From Bretschneidera sinensis (taxonomy: Eukaryota; Streptophyta; Magnoliopsida; Brassicales; Akaniaceae): a stretch of 64,000 nucleotides of DNA. Below the pieces are notes generated by a model. That model was not told where the DNA came from. It searched no databases and saw nothing but the letters and a program-made list of their open reading frames with translations. Shown piece after piece: positions 43,518 to 53,752 of this stretch; positions within the stretch are counted from its first letter, which is position 1; the number at the start of each line of letters is the position of its first letter. The DNA is taken from positions 77,770,817-77,834,816 of the forward strand of contig CM043701.1 of the NCBI GenBank assembly GCA_023935145.1, in the 5' to 3' direction. A program made the position numbers and the translations under genes.

Positions 43518-44083
43518 TGATGCAAGGAGATCCGAGTCAGACGATGCTAAGTTATCAGATAGCACGTTAATGGGCACTGAGATACCTTGAGTTGGCAGAT
43601 CAGTGCAAAGATGGCAGGTGGACTACCTAGAACAGTTATAATGTTTTACATGCCATGGGCTCAGATCGGGCCTCGAAGACCCCAATCTGATTGAAAACGG
43701 GTCCCCGGTCAAAACTCAGGCTTTTTCCCTAAGTATAGTTGTTTTTAAGCCAAAAAACGACGTTTAGGTCTTCAATTTTGCAGTTTTCAGTTTTAGGAAA
43801 CTTTTCATTTGCAATTTCCTTTTGTATTCAAGTCAAAATTGACTGCCGTTGATTCTGCCTTAACACAATCGCTTAATTTTAGTAATTTCCATATTTTTTC
43901 CCCAAGATTATGTTTTTGGGGATTTTTTTCCTTTTTTTTTTTTGTTGTTTTGACCTTATAAATAAGAAGGCCACATACGGAAAAGACAGCTGATTATTAT
44001 TATTGACTCAAATTGTGTTTTTCTCCCTGTGAAATATCTGTTGAAACTAGCCTGCAGAATAATCGCTATTCTGCCCGGTGTTA
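43518..44083 (+). mobile_element. Gyp-1 5' LTR
   Basis: Starts TGATGCAAGGAGATCCGAG and ends CTGCCCGGTGTTA (TCA in the 3' copy). Contains a TATA-like CCTTATAAATAAG near 43955. Primer site TAGTATCAGAGC at 44086-44097, one mismatch from TGGTATCAGAGC. Confidence 0.95.
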
Positions 44084-44134
44084 GTTAGTATCAGAGCTTC
44101 AGCATCTTCCTGGGGTGAGATTTGATCAGTTTCC

Positions 44135-45230
44135 ATGGCTGGTGGTCATGGTCGTGGTCGTCACGGGCAGGTTTCAAATGAGGAAGCCCCACACCGGGAT
44201 CGTAACGTTCAGGATGCAATGACTGAGGATTTACAGAGGCAAGTTGCAGAGTTAACCTAGTATTCAATGGCGCAGAATTTTGGTGATCGTGAGATGGAAG
44301 ATCACAATTTCGATTCAAGTTTTGGAAACCTGTATTACAATCCTGCTCAATTCTGGGAACACCGTGGTTGGGAGGATCTTTATGGAGACTTCTGTTTCAG
44401 AGTGGATCTGCCTGAGTTTTCTGGTATGTTACAGGCCGATGGATTCGTCGATTGGTTGAATGAAGTATAGCGTATTTTTGAGTATAAAGAAGTCTCAGAT
44501 CGTGTCAAAGTGAAACTGGTCACCATCAAACTCATAGGCAGAGCATCTACGTGGTGGGAGCAGTTGAAGTGCTCACGCGATCGACAGGGTAAGGCCAAGA
44601 TCACTGATTGGGAGAAGATGAAGAAGAAGATGAAAGGTCACTTCCTTCCTTTCAGCTACACTCAAACCTTGTTTTAGCGACTTCATTCGTTGAGGCAAGG
44701 CACGAGATCGGTTGATGATTACATGGAGGAGTTCTATCAATTGATAGCCCAGAATGATTTATCTGAGACAGAAGAGCAGATGGTGGCACGGTGTTTGGGG
44801 GGATTATGACAGCTCCTATAGGATATCCTCAGCCTTCACTCGCTGTAGACCATTTCTGAAGCATACTAGCATGTACTTACGGTGGAAAAACAACAGAACA
44901 GGAGGCTAATGAACAAAAGCGATCAAAGCAGTCAGCCAGTTCACCCTCAAGAATCCCGTCCTGCCCAGCAGCCACCCCAAGGTAACTCTAACTCAAATAC
45001 TAGATGTTTCAGATATGGTGAACATAGACATAAAGCGACTGAGTTTAGGAAGCCTGCTAGTCAGAAGGGCAAAAATATCCTGATTGAGGACGATGGGGTA
45101 GACGAAACTGAAGAGATTGGAGAGCTTGTGTATAATGATGATGAAGATGGAGATGTGTTGTATGGGGATGGCCATAAAACTCTGGTCGTTCGTAAGAGTC
45201 TACTAACCCCCAAGGGCGATTCAGGGGGCG
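44135..45230 (+). pseudogene. Gyp-1 gag
   Basis: Starts MAGGHGRGRHGQVSNEEAPH; then a retrotransposon gag core ([54 protein letters not shown]). The zinc knuckle is damaged (CFRYGEHRHKATEF: two of three Cys changed). Stops at 44258-44260, 44468-44470, 44675-44677 (CAG to TAG in context) and 44807-44809 (CGA to TGA). The long open stretch 44882-45766 covers the gag end and protease. Confidence 0.9.
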
Positions 45231-45766
45231 ATTGGTTGAGAATCGATATTTTTCACACGACCTGCATAGTTACAGATGAAGTCTGCAAGATGATCATTGA
45301 CAGTGGTAGTTGTGAGAATATAGTGTCTGAAGAGATAATCCAAAAATTACATTGTCATCCTAAGCAGTATAAATTGTCGTGGCTGAATAAAGGCAGTGAG
45401 GTAACAGTAGATAGGCGATGCCTAATGTCTTTTTTGATTGGTAGGAAATATTTTGATAATGCTTGGAGTGATGTTGTGTCTATGGATGCTTGTCATGTAT
45501 TGTTAGGTAGACCTTGGCAGTATGATCACAATGTTATTCATGATGGGCAGAAAAATAGCTATTCTCTTAGCATCAAAGGGAAGAGGATTATGTTGGCACC
45601 TCGCCGGGAAGGAACCGCTCCTACCCCGGTAGCCAATAATACTAATCTGCTTTCTATGTCTAGGTTTTTAGCTGAGATTGAGCATGGGGATGTGGTCTAT
45701 GCTCTGCTATCTTGTGGTAATAGTGCAGCAGACATGAATCCAGATTTACCAGCAGAGGTGCAGTAG
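45231..45766 (+). pseudogene. Gyp-1 aspartic protease
   Basis: KMIIDSGSCENIVSEEII holds the active-site DSG (Asp codon 45299-45301), then CHVLLGRPWQYDHNVIHDG, the second protease hallmark (LLGRPW). Ends at TAG 45764-45766, probably a former CAG, before the linker LLAEFSDLMPEDLPPGLPL. Confidence 0.9.
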
Positions 45767-46620
45767 CTGCTAGCAGAGTTTTCTGACTTGATGCCAGAGG
45801 ATCTTCCTCCTGGGTTGCCACTTATGAGGGATATTTAGCATCAGATCGATCTTGTTCCAGGGTCCAGTTTGCCTAATCGACCGGAATATCACCTTAGTCC
45901 CAAGAAATCTGAAGAGTTGCAATGACAGGTGGTAGAGTTATTGGAGAGGGGCTACGTCCGTGAGAGTATGAGCCCATGCGCAGTTCATGCCCTACTGGTG
46001 CCGAAGAAAGATGGCTCTTGGCGTATGTGTGTTGATAGCAGAGCAATTAACAGGATTACAGTGAAATACGGGTTTCCAATTCCCTGTCTGGATGATATGT
46101 TAGACCAGCTATCCGGTTCTAGGGTCTTCTCAAAAATTTACCTTAGAAGTGAATACCACCAGATCAGAATAAGGCTTGGAGATAAGTGGAAGACAGTGTT
46201 TAAGACGCAGCATGGGTTGTATGAGTGGATGGTCATGGCTTTTGGGCTGTCTAATGTACCCAGCATATTTATGAGATTTATGTATCAGATTTTACGGCCT
46301 TTCATGGGGAAATTTGTTGTAGTTTACTTCGATGACATCCTCATTTATAGCCCGACGTGGGTGTCACATTTTGATCACCTTCGTGCTGTTTTTGATATAT
46401 TGAGGACGGAGTGCCTATTCATCAATCAGAAGAAGTGTTCTTTCTACACTACTTCTGTAACCTTTCTAGGTTTTGTTGTGTCTACTGATGGTGTTCATAC
46501 AAATCAGTCAAAGATAGATGTAGTCTTGGTGTGGCCCAAACCGAAGACCTTACACGATGTCAGAAGTTTCTATGGATTGGCATTCTTCTACCGTCGGTTC
46601 ATTAGAAATTTTAGTACTCT
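45767..46620 (+). pseudogene. Gyp-1 reverse transcriptase
   Basis: After a linker with stops at 45836-45838 and 45923-45925 comes an open [37 protein letters not shown] (usual DL changed to YL), [14 protein letters not shown] (usually NAP), YFDDILIYS with the catalytic Asp pair (46325-46336), and [14 protein letters not shown]. The catalytic pair is intact, but the changed FSKIDLR-type Asp likely kills activity. Confidence 0.9.
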
Positions 46621-47119
46621 GATTGCTCCTATCACAGAGTGCCTCAAGGGACATGATTTCCAGTGGTCCGAGGAGGCAGAAACCAGTTTTCAACTGGTCA
46701 AGCAGAAGATGATAGAGGCACCAATTTTGGCACTTCCTGATTTTGAAAAGGTGTTTGAGGTAAACTGTGATGCATCTGAGGTTGGTATTGGTGGTGTTCT
46801 GAGTTAGGAGAAGTGCCCGATAGCTTTTCTCAGTAAGAAGCTATCAGGATCAAAGAAGAATTATTCCACCTATGATCTGGAGTTTTATACCATAGTTCAG
46901 TCCCTGAAGCATTGGCGTCACTACCTAGTGTAGAGGGAGTTCATTCTTATCACTGATGATGAGGCCCTGAAGTACATCAATGGCCAACACAAGTTTAGTA
47001 GAAGGCATGCCAAGTGGGTGGCGTACTTACAGGAGTTCACGTTTGCACTGAGGCACCAAGCAGGAAGTCTGAACCGTGTCGAATAAGCACTGAGCCGTCG
47101 TACATTACTCCTCACCACC
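46621..47119 (+). pseudogene. Gyp-1 RNase H
   Basis: [17 protein letters not shown] with the first Asp, then TAG at 46805-46807; CPIAFLSKKLSGSKKNYSTY, DLEFYTIVQSLKHWRHYL, TAG 46931-46933; LITDDEALKYINGQHKFSRR; and an ALSRR end after another stop. Confidence 0.85.
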
Positions 47120-48360
47120 ATGAGCACCGTAATTGTAAAATTTGAGGTTTTCTCTGATATGTATGCTACAGATCCTTCCTTCGGGAGGATAATTCAGGAG
47201 GTAATTGATGGTCAACGATATGATTTTATTTTGCATAATGGTTATTTGTTTCGTGGATTACAGTTGTGCGTTCCAGATTGTTCACTAAGGCAACAGATTA
47301 TTAGTGAACTTCATAACGAGGGTCACTTTGGGAGAGATAAGACGTTGGCCTTGATCTTTTTTAACTATTATTGGCCTAAATTGACCAGTGACGTGGCTCA
47401 TTATGTTGAGTGTTATTATATGTGTCAGCGGTCCAAGGGAGTTCTCACTAATACAGGCCTGTACACACCTTTACCTGTACTTGAAGCCCCTTGGTTTGAT
47501 GTCAGTATGGACTTTGTGTTGGGCTTATCCCTTACCCAACAGGGCTTGGATTATATTTTGGTTGGGGTTGACAGGTTTTCTAAGATGGCCCATTTTGTAC
47601 CTTGCAGGAAAAAAATGGATACTGCCCGGATCGCCCATCTTTACTTTAAGGAGATTGTGCGTTTACATGATGTTCCCCAATCCGTTACTTCAGATCGTGA
47701 CACCAAGTTCATGAGTCAGTTCTGAAAGAGTTTATGGGAGAAACTGGGGGACGAAATTGAATTTTAGCAGCGTCTACCATCCCCAGACATATGGTCAGAC
47801 CGAGGTGGTGAACCAGAGTTTGGGGAACCTTTTGAAGAGCTTGGCAGGAACTAAACCGAAGTAGTGGGATTTGGCGCTACCTCAAGCAGAATTTGCCTAT
47901 AACATGTCGAAAAACAGAACCACGGGAATGAGCCCATTTGAGATTGTCTATAGTTAGAATCCATCCAGGGTGCTTGACTTAGCCTCTATTCCACGCGTAG
48001 GTCGTTTGAATCACAAGGCAGATGAGATGGTAGAACATCTTCGGGGTATCCATGAGTAGGTGAAGCTGGCCATTCACGAGAGAATGCCAAGTACAAGGTT
48101 CAGGGCGACAATTGCCGTCGTCAGGTACTTTTTGATGTGGGTGATTTTGTTTGGGCAGTACTAACTCGTGATCATTTTCCTGTGGGCGAGTATAATAAGC
48201 TTAAGGAGCAGAAGATTGGACCTTGTGAGATCCTGCAGAAGATCAATGATAACGCCTACAGACTACACCTCCCCAGTCATTTGAGGACTTCTGATGTCTT
48301 TAATGTGAAATACCTGAGTCCTTATTTTGTGGATTCCGATGAAGCTATTGTGAACTAGAT
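47120..48360 (+). pseudogene. Gyp-1 integrase and C-terminal region
   Basis: HNEGHFGRDKTLALIFFNYY and CYYMCQRSKG form a degraded HHCC zinc-binding domain. The core has VSMDFVLGL (first Asp) and SDRDTKFMSQF (second Asp), then TGA at 47723-47725 in place of the usual Trp. The next frame holds VYHPQTYGQTEVVNQSLGN with the catalytic Glu, ALPQAEFAYNMSKNRTTGMS and FEIVYS. The last frame 48137-48358 (KIGPCEILQKINDNAYRLHL, VFNVKYLSPYFVDSDEAIVN) is the usual gypsy C-terminus. I see no clear chromodomain. Confidence 0.88.
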
Positions 48361-48387
48361 GACAAGTTCTTTCCAACCTGAGGCTAT

Positions 48388-48951
48388 TGATGCAGGACAA
48401 TCTGAGTCAGATGATGCTGAGTTGTCAGATAGCACGTTATTGGCACTGAGATACCTTGAGTTGGCAGATCAGCACAAAGATGGCAGGTGGACTACCTAGA
48501 ATAGTTACATCATTTTGCGTGCCATGGGCTCGGATCGGGCCTCGAAGACCCTAGTCAGATTGAAAACAGGCCCCCGGTCAAAACTCAAACTTTTGTCTTG
48601 AGCATAGTTGTTTCAAAGCCAAAAAACAACGTTTAAGCCTTCAATTTTGCAGTTTTTGATTTTAGAAAACTTTCCATTTGGAATTTCCTTTTGTATTCAA
48701 GTCAAAATTGACTACCGTTGATTCTGCCTTAATATAATCACTTAATTTTAGTAATTTCCATATTTTTTCCCCAAGATTATGTTTTCAGGGATTTTTTTCC
48801 TTTTTTTTTTGGTTGTTTTGACCTTATAAATAAGGAGGCCACATATAGAAAAGACAGCTGATTATTATTATTAAATAAAATTGTGTTTTTTTCCTTGCAA
48901 AATATCTTTTGAAACTAGCCTATAGAATAATCACTATTCTGCCCGGCATCA
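48388..48951 (+). mobile_element. Gyp-1 3' LTR
   Basis: Starts TGATGCAGGACAATCTGAG, ends GCCCGGCATCA, then TSD gtctt. Nearly colinear with the 5' LTR; a few substitutions are visible, several C/T or G/A. Confidence 0.95.
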
Positions 48952-48956
48952 GTCTT

Positions 48957-49690
48957 GCATGAAGTTCTTATAGAGAAAATCACTGCTGGGTTATAAAGTA
49001 AGTTAGAGTCTAAATACATGACAAAATCCCTCACCAATAAACTGTTCTTAATGCAGCAATTGTATTTGTTGCCTTTGGCATGAATTACATCAATGAAATT
49101 CTATCTTGATTAATTTAATTTCATTATTACTGATTTGAATTCAACATTAGTTAAATTAGATGATGAGGATCAGGCCTTGCTATTGTTGTGTTCCCTACCA
49201 CCATCGTTTACACACTTTAGGGAATCTTTGGTAGAGACAAAATTTCTTTAGAAGATGTTAAAGATTCACAATTTTCTAAAGAATTGCTTGAGTGACATAT
49301 GTTTGGGAATAATTATGAAAAACAAAGTCAATGTAATGCTCTAGTAACTAAAGGTTCTAGAGGCAGATTTAGAGAAAAAGATTCAGGTGACCGTAGTTAG
49401 AAATTATGATCTAAGTCCATAAATAAGAATGTTACCTGTCATTACTATAAGAAAAAGGGACATTACAAGTATGAGTGTTGGAATTTGAAAAAGAAAAATC
49501 AGGAAGAAAATAATCAGAATCAAGGTCAAAATAGAGGTTAGAATCAGAATCAAGATCGAGATCGGAAAAAGAAACAACCTGAAACTAATGTAAGTGAAGA
49601 AGATTATGATGGTTTATGATTGTGTACTTGCTGCCACTAGTAATGAGTTCTTTATGTCTGATTGGATTATAGATTCAGCTTTTGTTCATG
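48957..49690 (+). pseudogene. Cop-T gag, 3' part, and start of protease
   Basis: Continues the gag cut by Gyp-1: HEVLIEKITAGL, then LDDEDQALLLLCSLPPSFTH, GRDKISLEDVKDSQFSKELL, a zinc knuckle CHYYKKKGHYKYEC with the second Cys changed to Tyr (near 49440), a Gln/Asn-rich stretch, and DWIIDSAFVHDV, a copia protease start with DSG changed to DSA. Ends where the 160-bp repeat of 34901 begins, so the rest of the element is missing. Confidence 0.85.
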
Positions 49691-49844
49691 ATGTGTAGGA
49701 GAACTAGGATATCTTCTAAGTAGATTGGCGAGCACTAGGATATAATAATGATAATATATATAATGATCATTGTTATATAATGAAATTCTCTTTCGATACA
49801 GGAAGAGTAATTAACGGAATATTGTGGAATTGAATTTCACCAAA
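49684..49844. repeat. 160-bp direct repeat, copy 2 (partner 34901-35060)
   Basis: Colinear with 34901-35060, from gttcatgatgt to tttcaccaaa, with a few substitutions. Confidence 0.9.
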
Positions 49845-50009
49845 TTTGTAATGGTTGACTGACCTCCAAGATATCTTCATTAGTTGGGGGAAGATTCCAC
49901 ACAAATCAGATATATTGAGGAACATGTTAAGATAGAATTGGATTTGGTTAGATAATGAGTGGTTGGTAAACAAGGATCATTTTTTTAGCAATGTACGAAA
50001 TGTATTGTC

Positions 50010-50265
50010 AAATATTCAAAGCGGTAAATAAAACAAAAACAAAAAAAAAGAATAATGATAAACAAATTGCACCATCTTTGTAATAGGTAAATGCCACTTT
50101 TTCTCCTAAAGCTGTCGGAATTATTCGTAATAAGATATTTGCTACAATTGAAAAGGTTTTATCAATAAAATTTCCATTTATACGCGATCAAGGCATAGGT
50201 AGTAATCCATTCTATAACTCTTTTCATTACCTCTCCTGAGAAAATGATCCCACACACAAAAGAAT
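50010..50265 (-). other. Plastid DNA insertion (NUPT) around ycf3 exon 1
   Basis: The minus strand carries ycf3 exon 1, its upstream sequence (GGAGAGGTAATGAAAAGAG before the ATG) and the start of its group II intron (GTGCAATTTG). The edges are judged by eye; the upstream edge may reach about 50265 and the intron side about 50010. Confidence 0.8.
50073..50196 (-). pseudogene. ycf3: Plastid ycf3 (photosystem I assembly) exon 1 copy
   Basis: From ATG at 50196 the frame reads [19 protein letters not shown] then [20 protein letters not shown] and DG, ending GATG before GTGC. Plastid Ycf3 starts [20 protein letters not shown] and its first exon is about 124 bp, exactly the length here. Ycf3 (PafI) is a TPR protein that helps assemble photosystem I in chloroplasts. 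The third codon is TGA (from AGA), and exons 2 and 3 are absent, so this nuclear copy is dead. Confidence 0.9.
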
Positions 50266-50300
50266 TGTATAGTACAAAATAACATAAAAGTAAATTCATT

Positions 50301-51215
50301 TGTTGGTATTTGTCCAAGGATTAAACAGTTGCAAGAAGGGGGAAAAATTCAACATCAAGTGGAGGGTGTGCGCCGTGGCATGGGCTTGTGTGCCGCGGCC
50401 TGAGCTTGTGCGCTGTGGCCCATAACAGCTCCTGGAATTCCAGTCTCAAGGCAACGCCATGCCTCCGCCTCTCCAGGCTGCAGCGCCCAGCAACTAAAGA
50501 AGAATGGTGCATTTCAGCCCTGTGTTCGTCGTGGCCTGCCTTGTTCTGGGCCACGGTGCCAGGCACACTGATGAACACATGTTTCAGTTTTTTTGAGTGG
50601 TGCGTGGGACATATTTAAAATGCACAGGATCACTTAAGATTGATGAAGAGCCATGGTTAATTGGTCATCAAGATCTAAGGGTGGATAATGACCCTCAAGA
50701 TTGGTCAAGAAGTTGGTGCACTATATAAAGGGTCGCCTAGCTTTAATCTAGGACAATGTGATAACTTGTGAAAAACTTGTGATTGAAAGTGAGATCAATT
50801 GTGAGAGTGCAAAGACACTAAACTCAAGAGAGATTCTGTAGAGAGGCTGGTTGTTTAGAAAGAGATAGTAGAGTAGAAAGGGATTAAAGGGCTTGTAATG
50901 GAATTTTCTTGGGAAAATTCCAAGGTTAGTTCTCATCACTTTCTTCTTCTTCTTCTTCTTCTTTTGTTCTTCAAGAACCTGTGAGTTCTTGGAAGGGTGT
51001 TGCTGATTGTAAAGAACTCGATTGATAAGATAGTACAGAGAGCTCGGAGGAGCTCATGGGGACATAGGCATGTTGTTGAACCTCGTCAACAAATTTCTTG
51101 TGTTCTTTTCTTTCTTGCTTTGATTGGTTACTGTTTCGTTTCTTATACAAGTTACTCTAGACTTGGGAGTTTGGAAGATCACCTCCTGGGCATCATCCAA
51201 GGTAGTTTCCCAATA
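50301..51215 (+). mobile_element. Cop-5 5' LTR, 915 bp
   Basis: Ends GGTAGTTTCCCAATA; TATA box CTATATAAAGG near 50722; a TTC repeat at about 50940-50965 longer than in the 3' LTR. A primer-site variant TGGAATTAGAGT at 51217-51228 is followed by two near-copies of tggcatcagagcta-like sequence. Confidence 0.9.
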
Positions 51216-51525
51216 GTGGAATTAGAGTTAGAAGAGATACCACCAACAGTGGCATCAGAGCTAGAGGAGATACCACAACAGTTGTATTAGAGCTTGCATA
51301 GCTGGGTATCGGAGCAAGAACAGAAGGTATCGAAGCAAGACTCTAAGAATCAAAGAACAAACTTCCTGGGTGATTCAAGAACGGAGTAAAGATCAAGATC
51401 AGATCATGTTCTTGAGATTGATTCAAGAACGGTATTGAGATCAATATTCGATTATGTTCTTGAGGTTTAGAAGAAGTTGGAAAGCATTTGTGGGTGCTGC
51501 ACAAATCTGGGATCATCTCTATAAG

Positions 51526-52380
51526 ATGGTTCAAATTTTTTTGTTGAGAAATTTGATGAAAAGGGAGATTTTTCCCTGTGGAAGCTGAAGATCAAGGTCG
51601 TTCTTATGCAACCGAAGGTGGACTTGGCTATTGGAGAAAATGATGCTTTTCCAGCAAGTATCATGGAGGACCAGCGGATTAAGATGAAGGAGATGGCATA
51701 CAGTACCATTTTCTTGCACATGTCAGATAGTGTCACAAGGAAGTGCAAAGACTTGGAAGATCCTACTATCATATGGAAGAAACTAGATGAGTTGTTTCTT
51801 ACTAAAACTCTCCCTAACAAGATTTATCTTCTTAAAAGAATCTTTTCTTTTAAAATTGATCATAATAAAGAGTTGCAAGATAATCTTGATGTGTTTAACA
51901 AACTAGTTCAAGATTTGGTTAGTTGTAGTATTAAATTCCCAGATGAATAATTGGCTGTTATTTTGTTAAATTATCTTCCTGATTGTTTTGAGAGTTTGAT
52001 TAATGCTATTGAATATGGAAGAGATACACTAACCAAGGAAATTGTGATCAATGCTATAAGGGCTCATGATTTCAAAGCCAAGATAAGCGAAGCATTAAGT
52101 GGAGAAGGGCTGATCATTAGAGGAAGACAAGCAACTCGGAATGGAAATAGCAACCATGGCAACTACCAAGAGAAATCAAAGGGTAGAGGGCAGAGCCATG
52201 GAAGAGCACATTCCAAACCAAGATTTGGAGGAAAGAGGTGCTTCTTCTAAACAAGGAGGGTCACTTCAAGAAAGATTGCAAGAAGAGGTTATGGGATGAG
52301 AGAGGGAGAAGCCATACCAATAATAGAGAGGCTTCGGTTGCCAAAGAAGAACATCAAGATGATGTTCTTATTGTGTGCAC
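51526..52380 (+). pseudogene. Cop-5 gag
   Basis: The ATG at 51526 is out of frame because of a small deletion in the SNFCVEKF region. The main frame reads FVEKFDEKGDFSLWKLKIKV, then YSTIFLHMSDSVTRKCKDLE and LPNKIYLLKRIFSFKIDHNK; TAA at 51948-51950; LAVILLNYLPDCFESLINAI; NSNHGNYQEKSKGRGQSHGR (the single form of the unit repeated four times in Cop-3). The zinc knuckle is broken by a frameshift at about 52240 after CFF; NKEGHFKKDC is in the next frame. Confidence 0.9.
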
Positions 52381-52636
52381 AAATGTGAGTAGGAGGCAAG
52401 GCAGCGAGAAATGGATTCTGGATTCCGGGTGCACTTATCACATGCGCCCTCACAAGGAATGGTTCAAGAATTTCAAGGAGACCAATGATGGAAGGGTTTT
52501 CTTGGGGAATGACAATTCTTTCCAAGTGAGGGGGATAAGAGACATCCAGTTGAGGATTTTTGATGGAGTCAAAAGGCTACTACGAAATTTAAGGTATCTC
52601 CTGGATTTGAGGAGGAATTTGATCTCATTAGGGTAG
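52381..52636 (+). pseudogene. Cop-5 protease
   Basis: WILDSGCTYHMRPHKEWFKN with intact DSG (Asp codon 52421-52423), then VFLGNDNSFQVRGIRDIQLR and RNLISLG. TAG at 52634-52636 replaces the Gln of GQLDS. Confidence 0.9.
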
Positions 52637-53752
52637 CTGGATTCCATGGGGTATACATACAAAGCTGAGGGAGGGAAGATCAAGGTAACCAAGGGTTCTT
52701 TGAAAGTGATCAAAGCAGCAATCAAAGATGGACTTTATGAGATGATCGGTGAGACAGAAATTAAGGATCAAGCAGCAAGCTTGATGGTTGAGATGGATAA
52801 GGCAGCCCTTTGGCACACTCGCTTGGGACATATGAGCAAAAAGGGTCTGCAAGTTCTCAGCAAGAATGGTCTACTTGGTGGTGACAAAGTAGAGAAAATT
52901 GATTTCTGCGAAAGTTGAATTCTTGGGAAGCAACATCGGGTCAGCTTCAACACCGAAGTGCATAAGTCTAAGGGAATTCTTGACTGCATCCATGCGGATC
53001 TTTGGGGACTAGCAAGGACACCAACACAGGGAGGTAATCGTTACTTTCTATCTTTAATTGATGATTATTCAAGAATTGTTTGGGTTTATTTGCTTAAAAA
53101 TAAATTGGATGCTTTGAATAAATTTGTGGTGTGGAAAACGTTGCTGGAGACTCAAACAAGCAAGGCAGTTAAGGTGTTAAGAAACGATAATGGCTTAGAA
53201 TTTTTTAATAAGGATTTTGATAAATTTTGTGAATTAAATGGCATTCTAAGACATAGAACGGTTGTGAAAACCCCTCAACAAAATGGAGTTGCTGAGAGGA
53301 TGAATAGAACCCTTATGGAAAATGTTAGGTGCATGTTAATTCGGTCCGATTTACCAAAATATTTTTGGGAGGAAGCTGTGTCTACTGCTGTATACTTGGT
53401 AAATAGATCACCCTCTAGGGCTTTAAACCTTAAGACTCCCATGGAGATGTGGAGTGGAAAACCCTTTGAGTTGAACAACCTTAGGACTTTTGGATGTGCT
53501 GCATACGCACATCAAAAGGTTGATAAACTTAACCCAAGGTCTAGAAAATGTGTGTTTTTAGGGTATGGTGATGGGGTTAAGGGGTATAGTTTGTGGTCCT
53601 TAGAACCAAAAAGAATGAAACTCATAATAAGTAGGGATGTTATTTTTAATGAATTGTTATTTCCCTACTTGGAGAAAACTAACCCTGCAGAGGATAGTGA
53701 GCAAACCAGTCCGGAATTTGGGAAGTATAGCATCAAGAAGAATTCAGTTTAG
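52637..53752 (+). pseudogene. Cop-5 integrase (with pre-integrase)
   Basis: The pre-integrase frame (52646-52918: KAALWHTRLGHMSKKGLQVL) ends at TGA after FCES. The frame 52958-53752 holds the integrase core: HADLWG (Asp), RNDNGLEFFNKDFDKFCELN (Asp), GVAERMNRTLMENVRCM (Glu), then YLVNRSPSRALNLKTPMEMW and the C-terminal NELLFPYLEKTNPAEDSEQT. All three catalytic residues are kept. Ends at TAG 53750-53752 (from CAG, compare SVQVKQ in Cop-4). Confidence 0.92.

Larger units (their letters stand above)
43518..48951 (+). mobile_element. Gyp-1: full-length Ty3/gypsy element, TSD gtctt
   Basis: LTRs at 43518-44083 (566 bp) and 48388-48951 (564 bp), both TGATGC...; perfect 5-bp duplication gtctt at 43513-43517 and 48952-48956. 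Internal order gag, protease, RT, RNase H, integrase, as in Ty3/gypsy. It sits inside the gag of Cop-T, which continues across it. At least ten premature stops make it inactive. Integrase and C-terminal motifs suggest a chromovirus-like clade, not proven. Confidence 0.97.
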
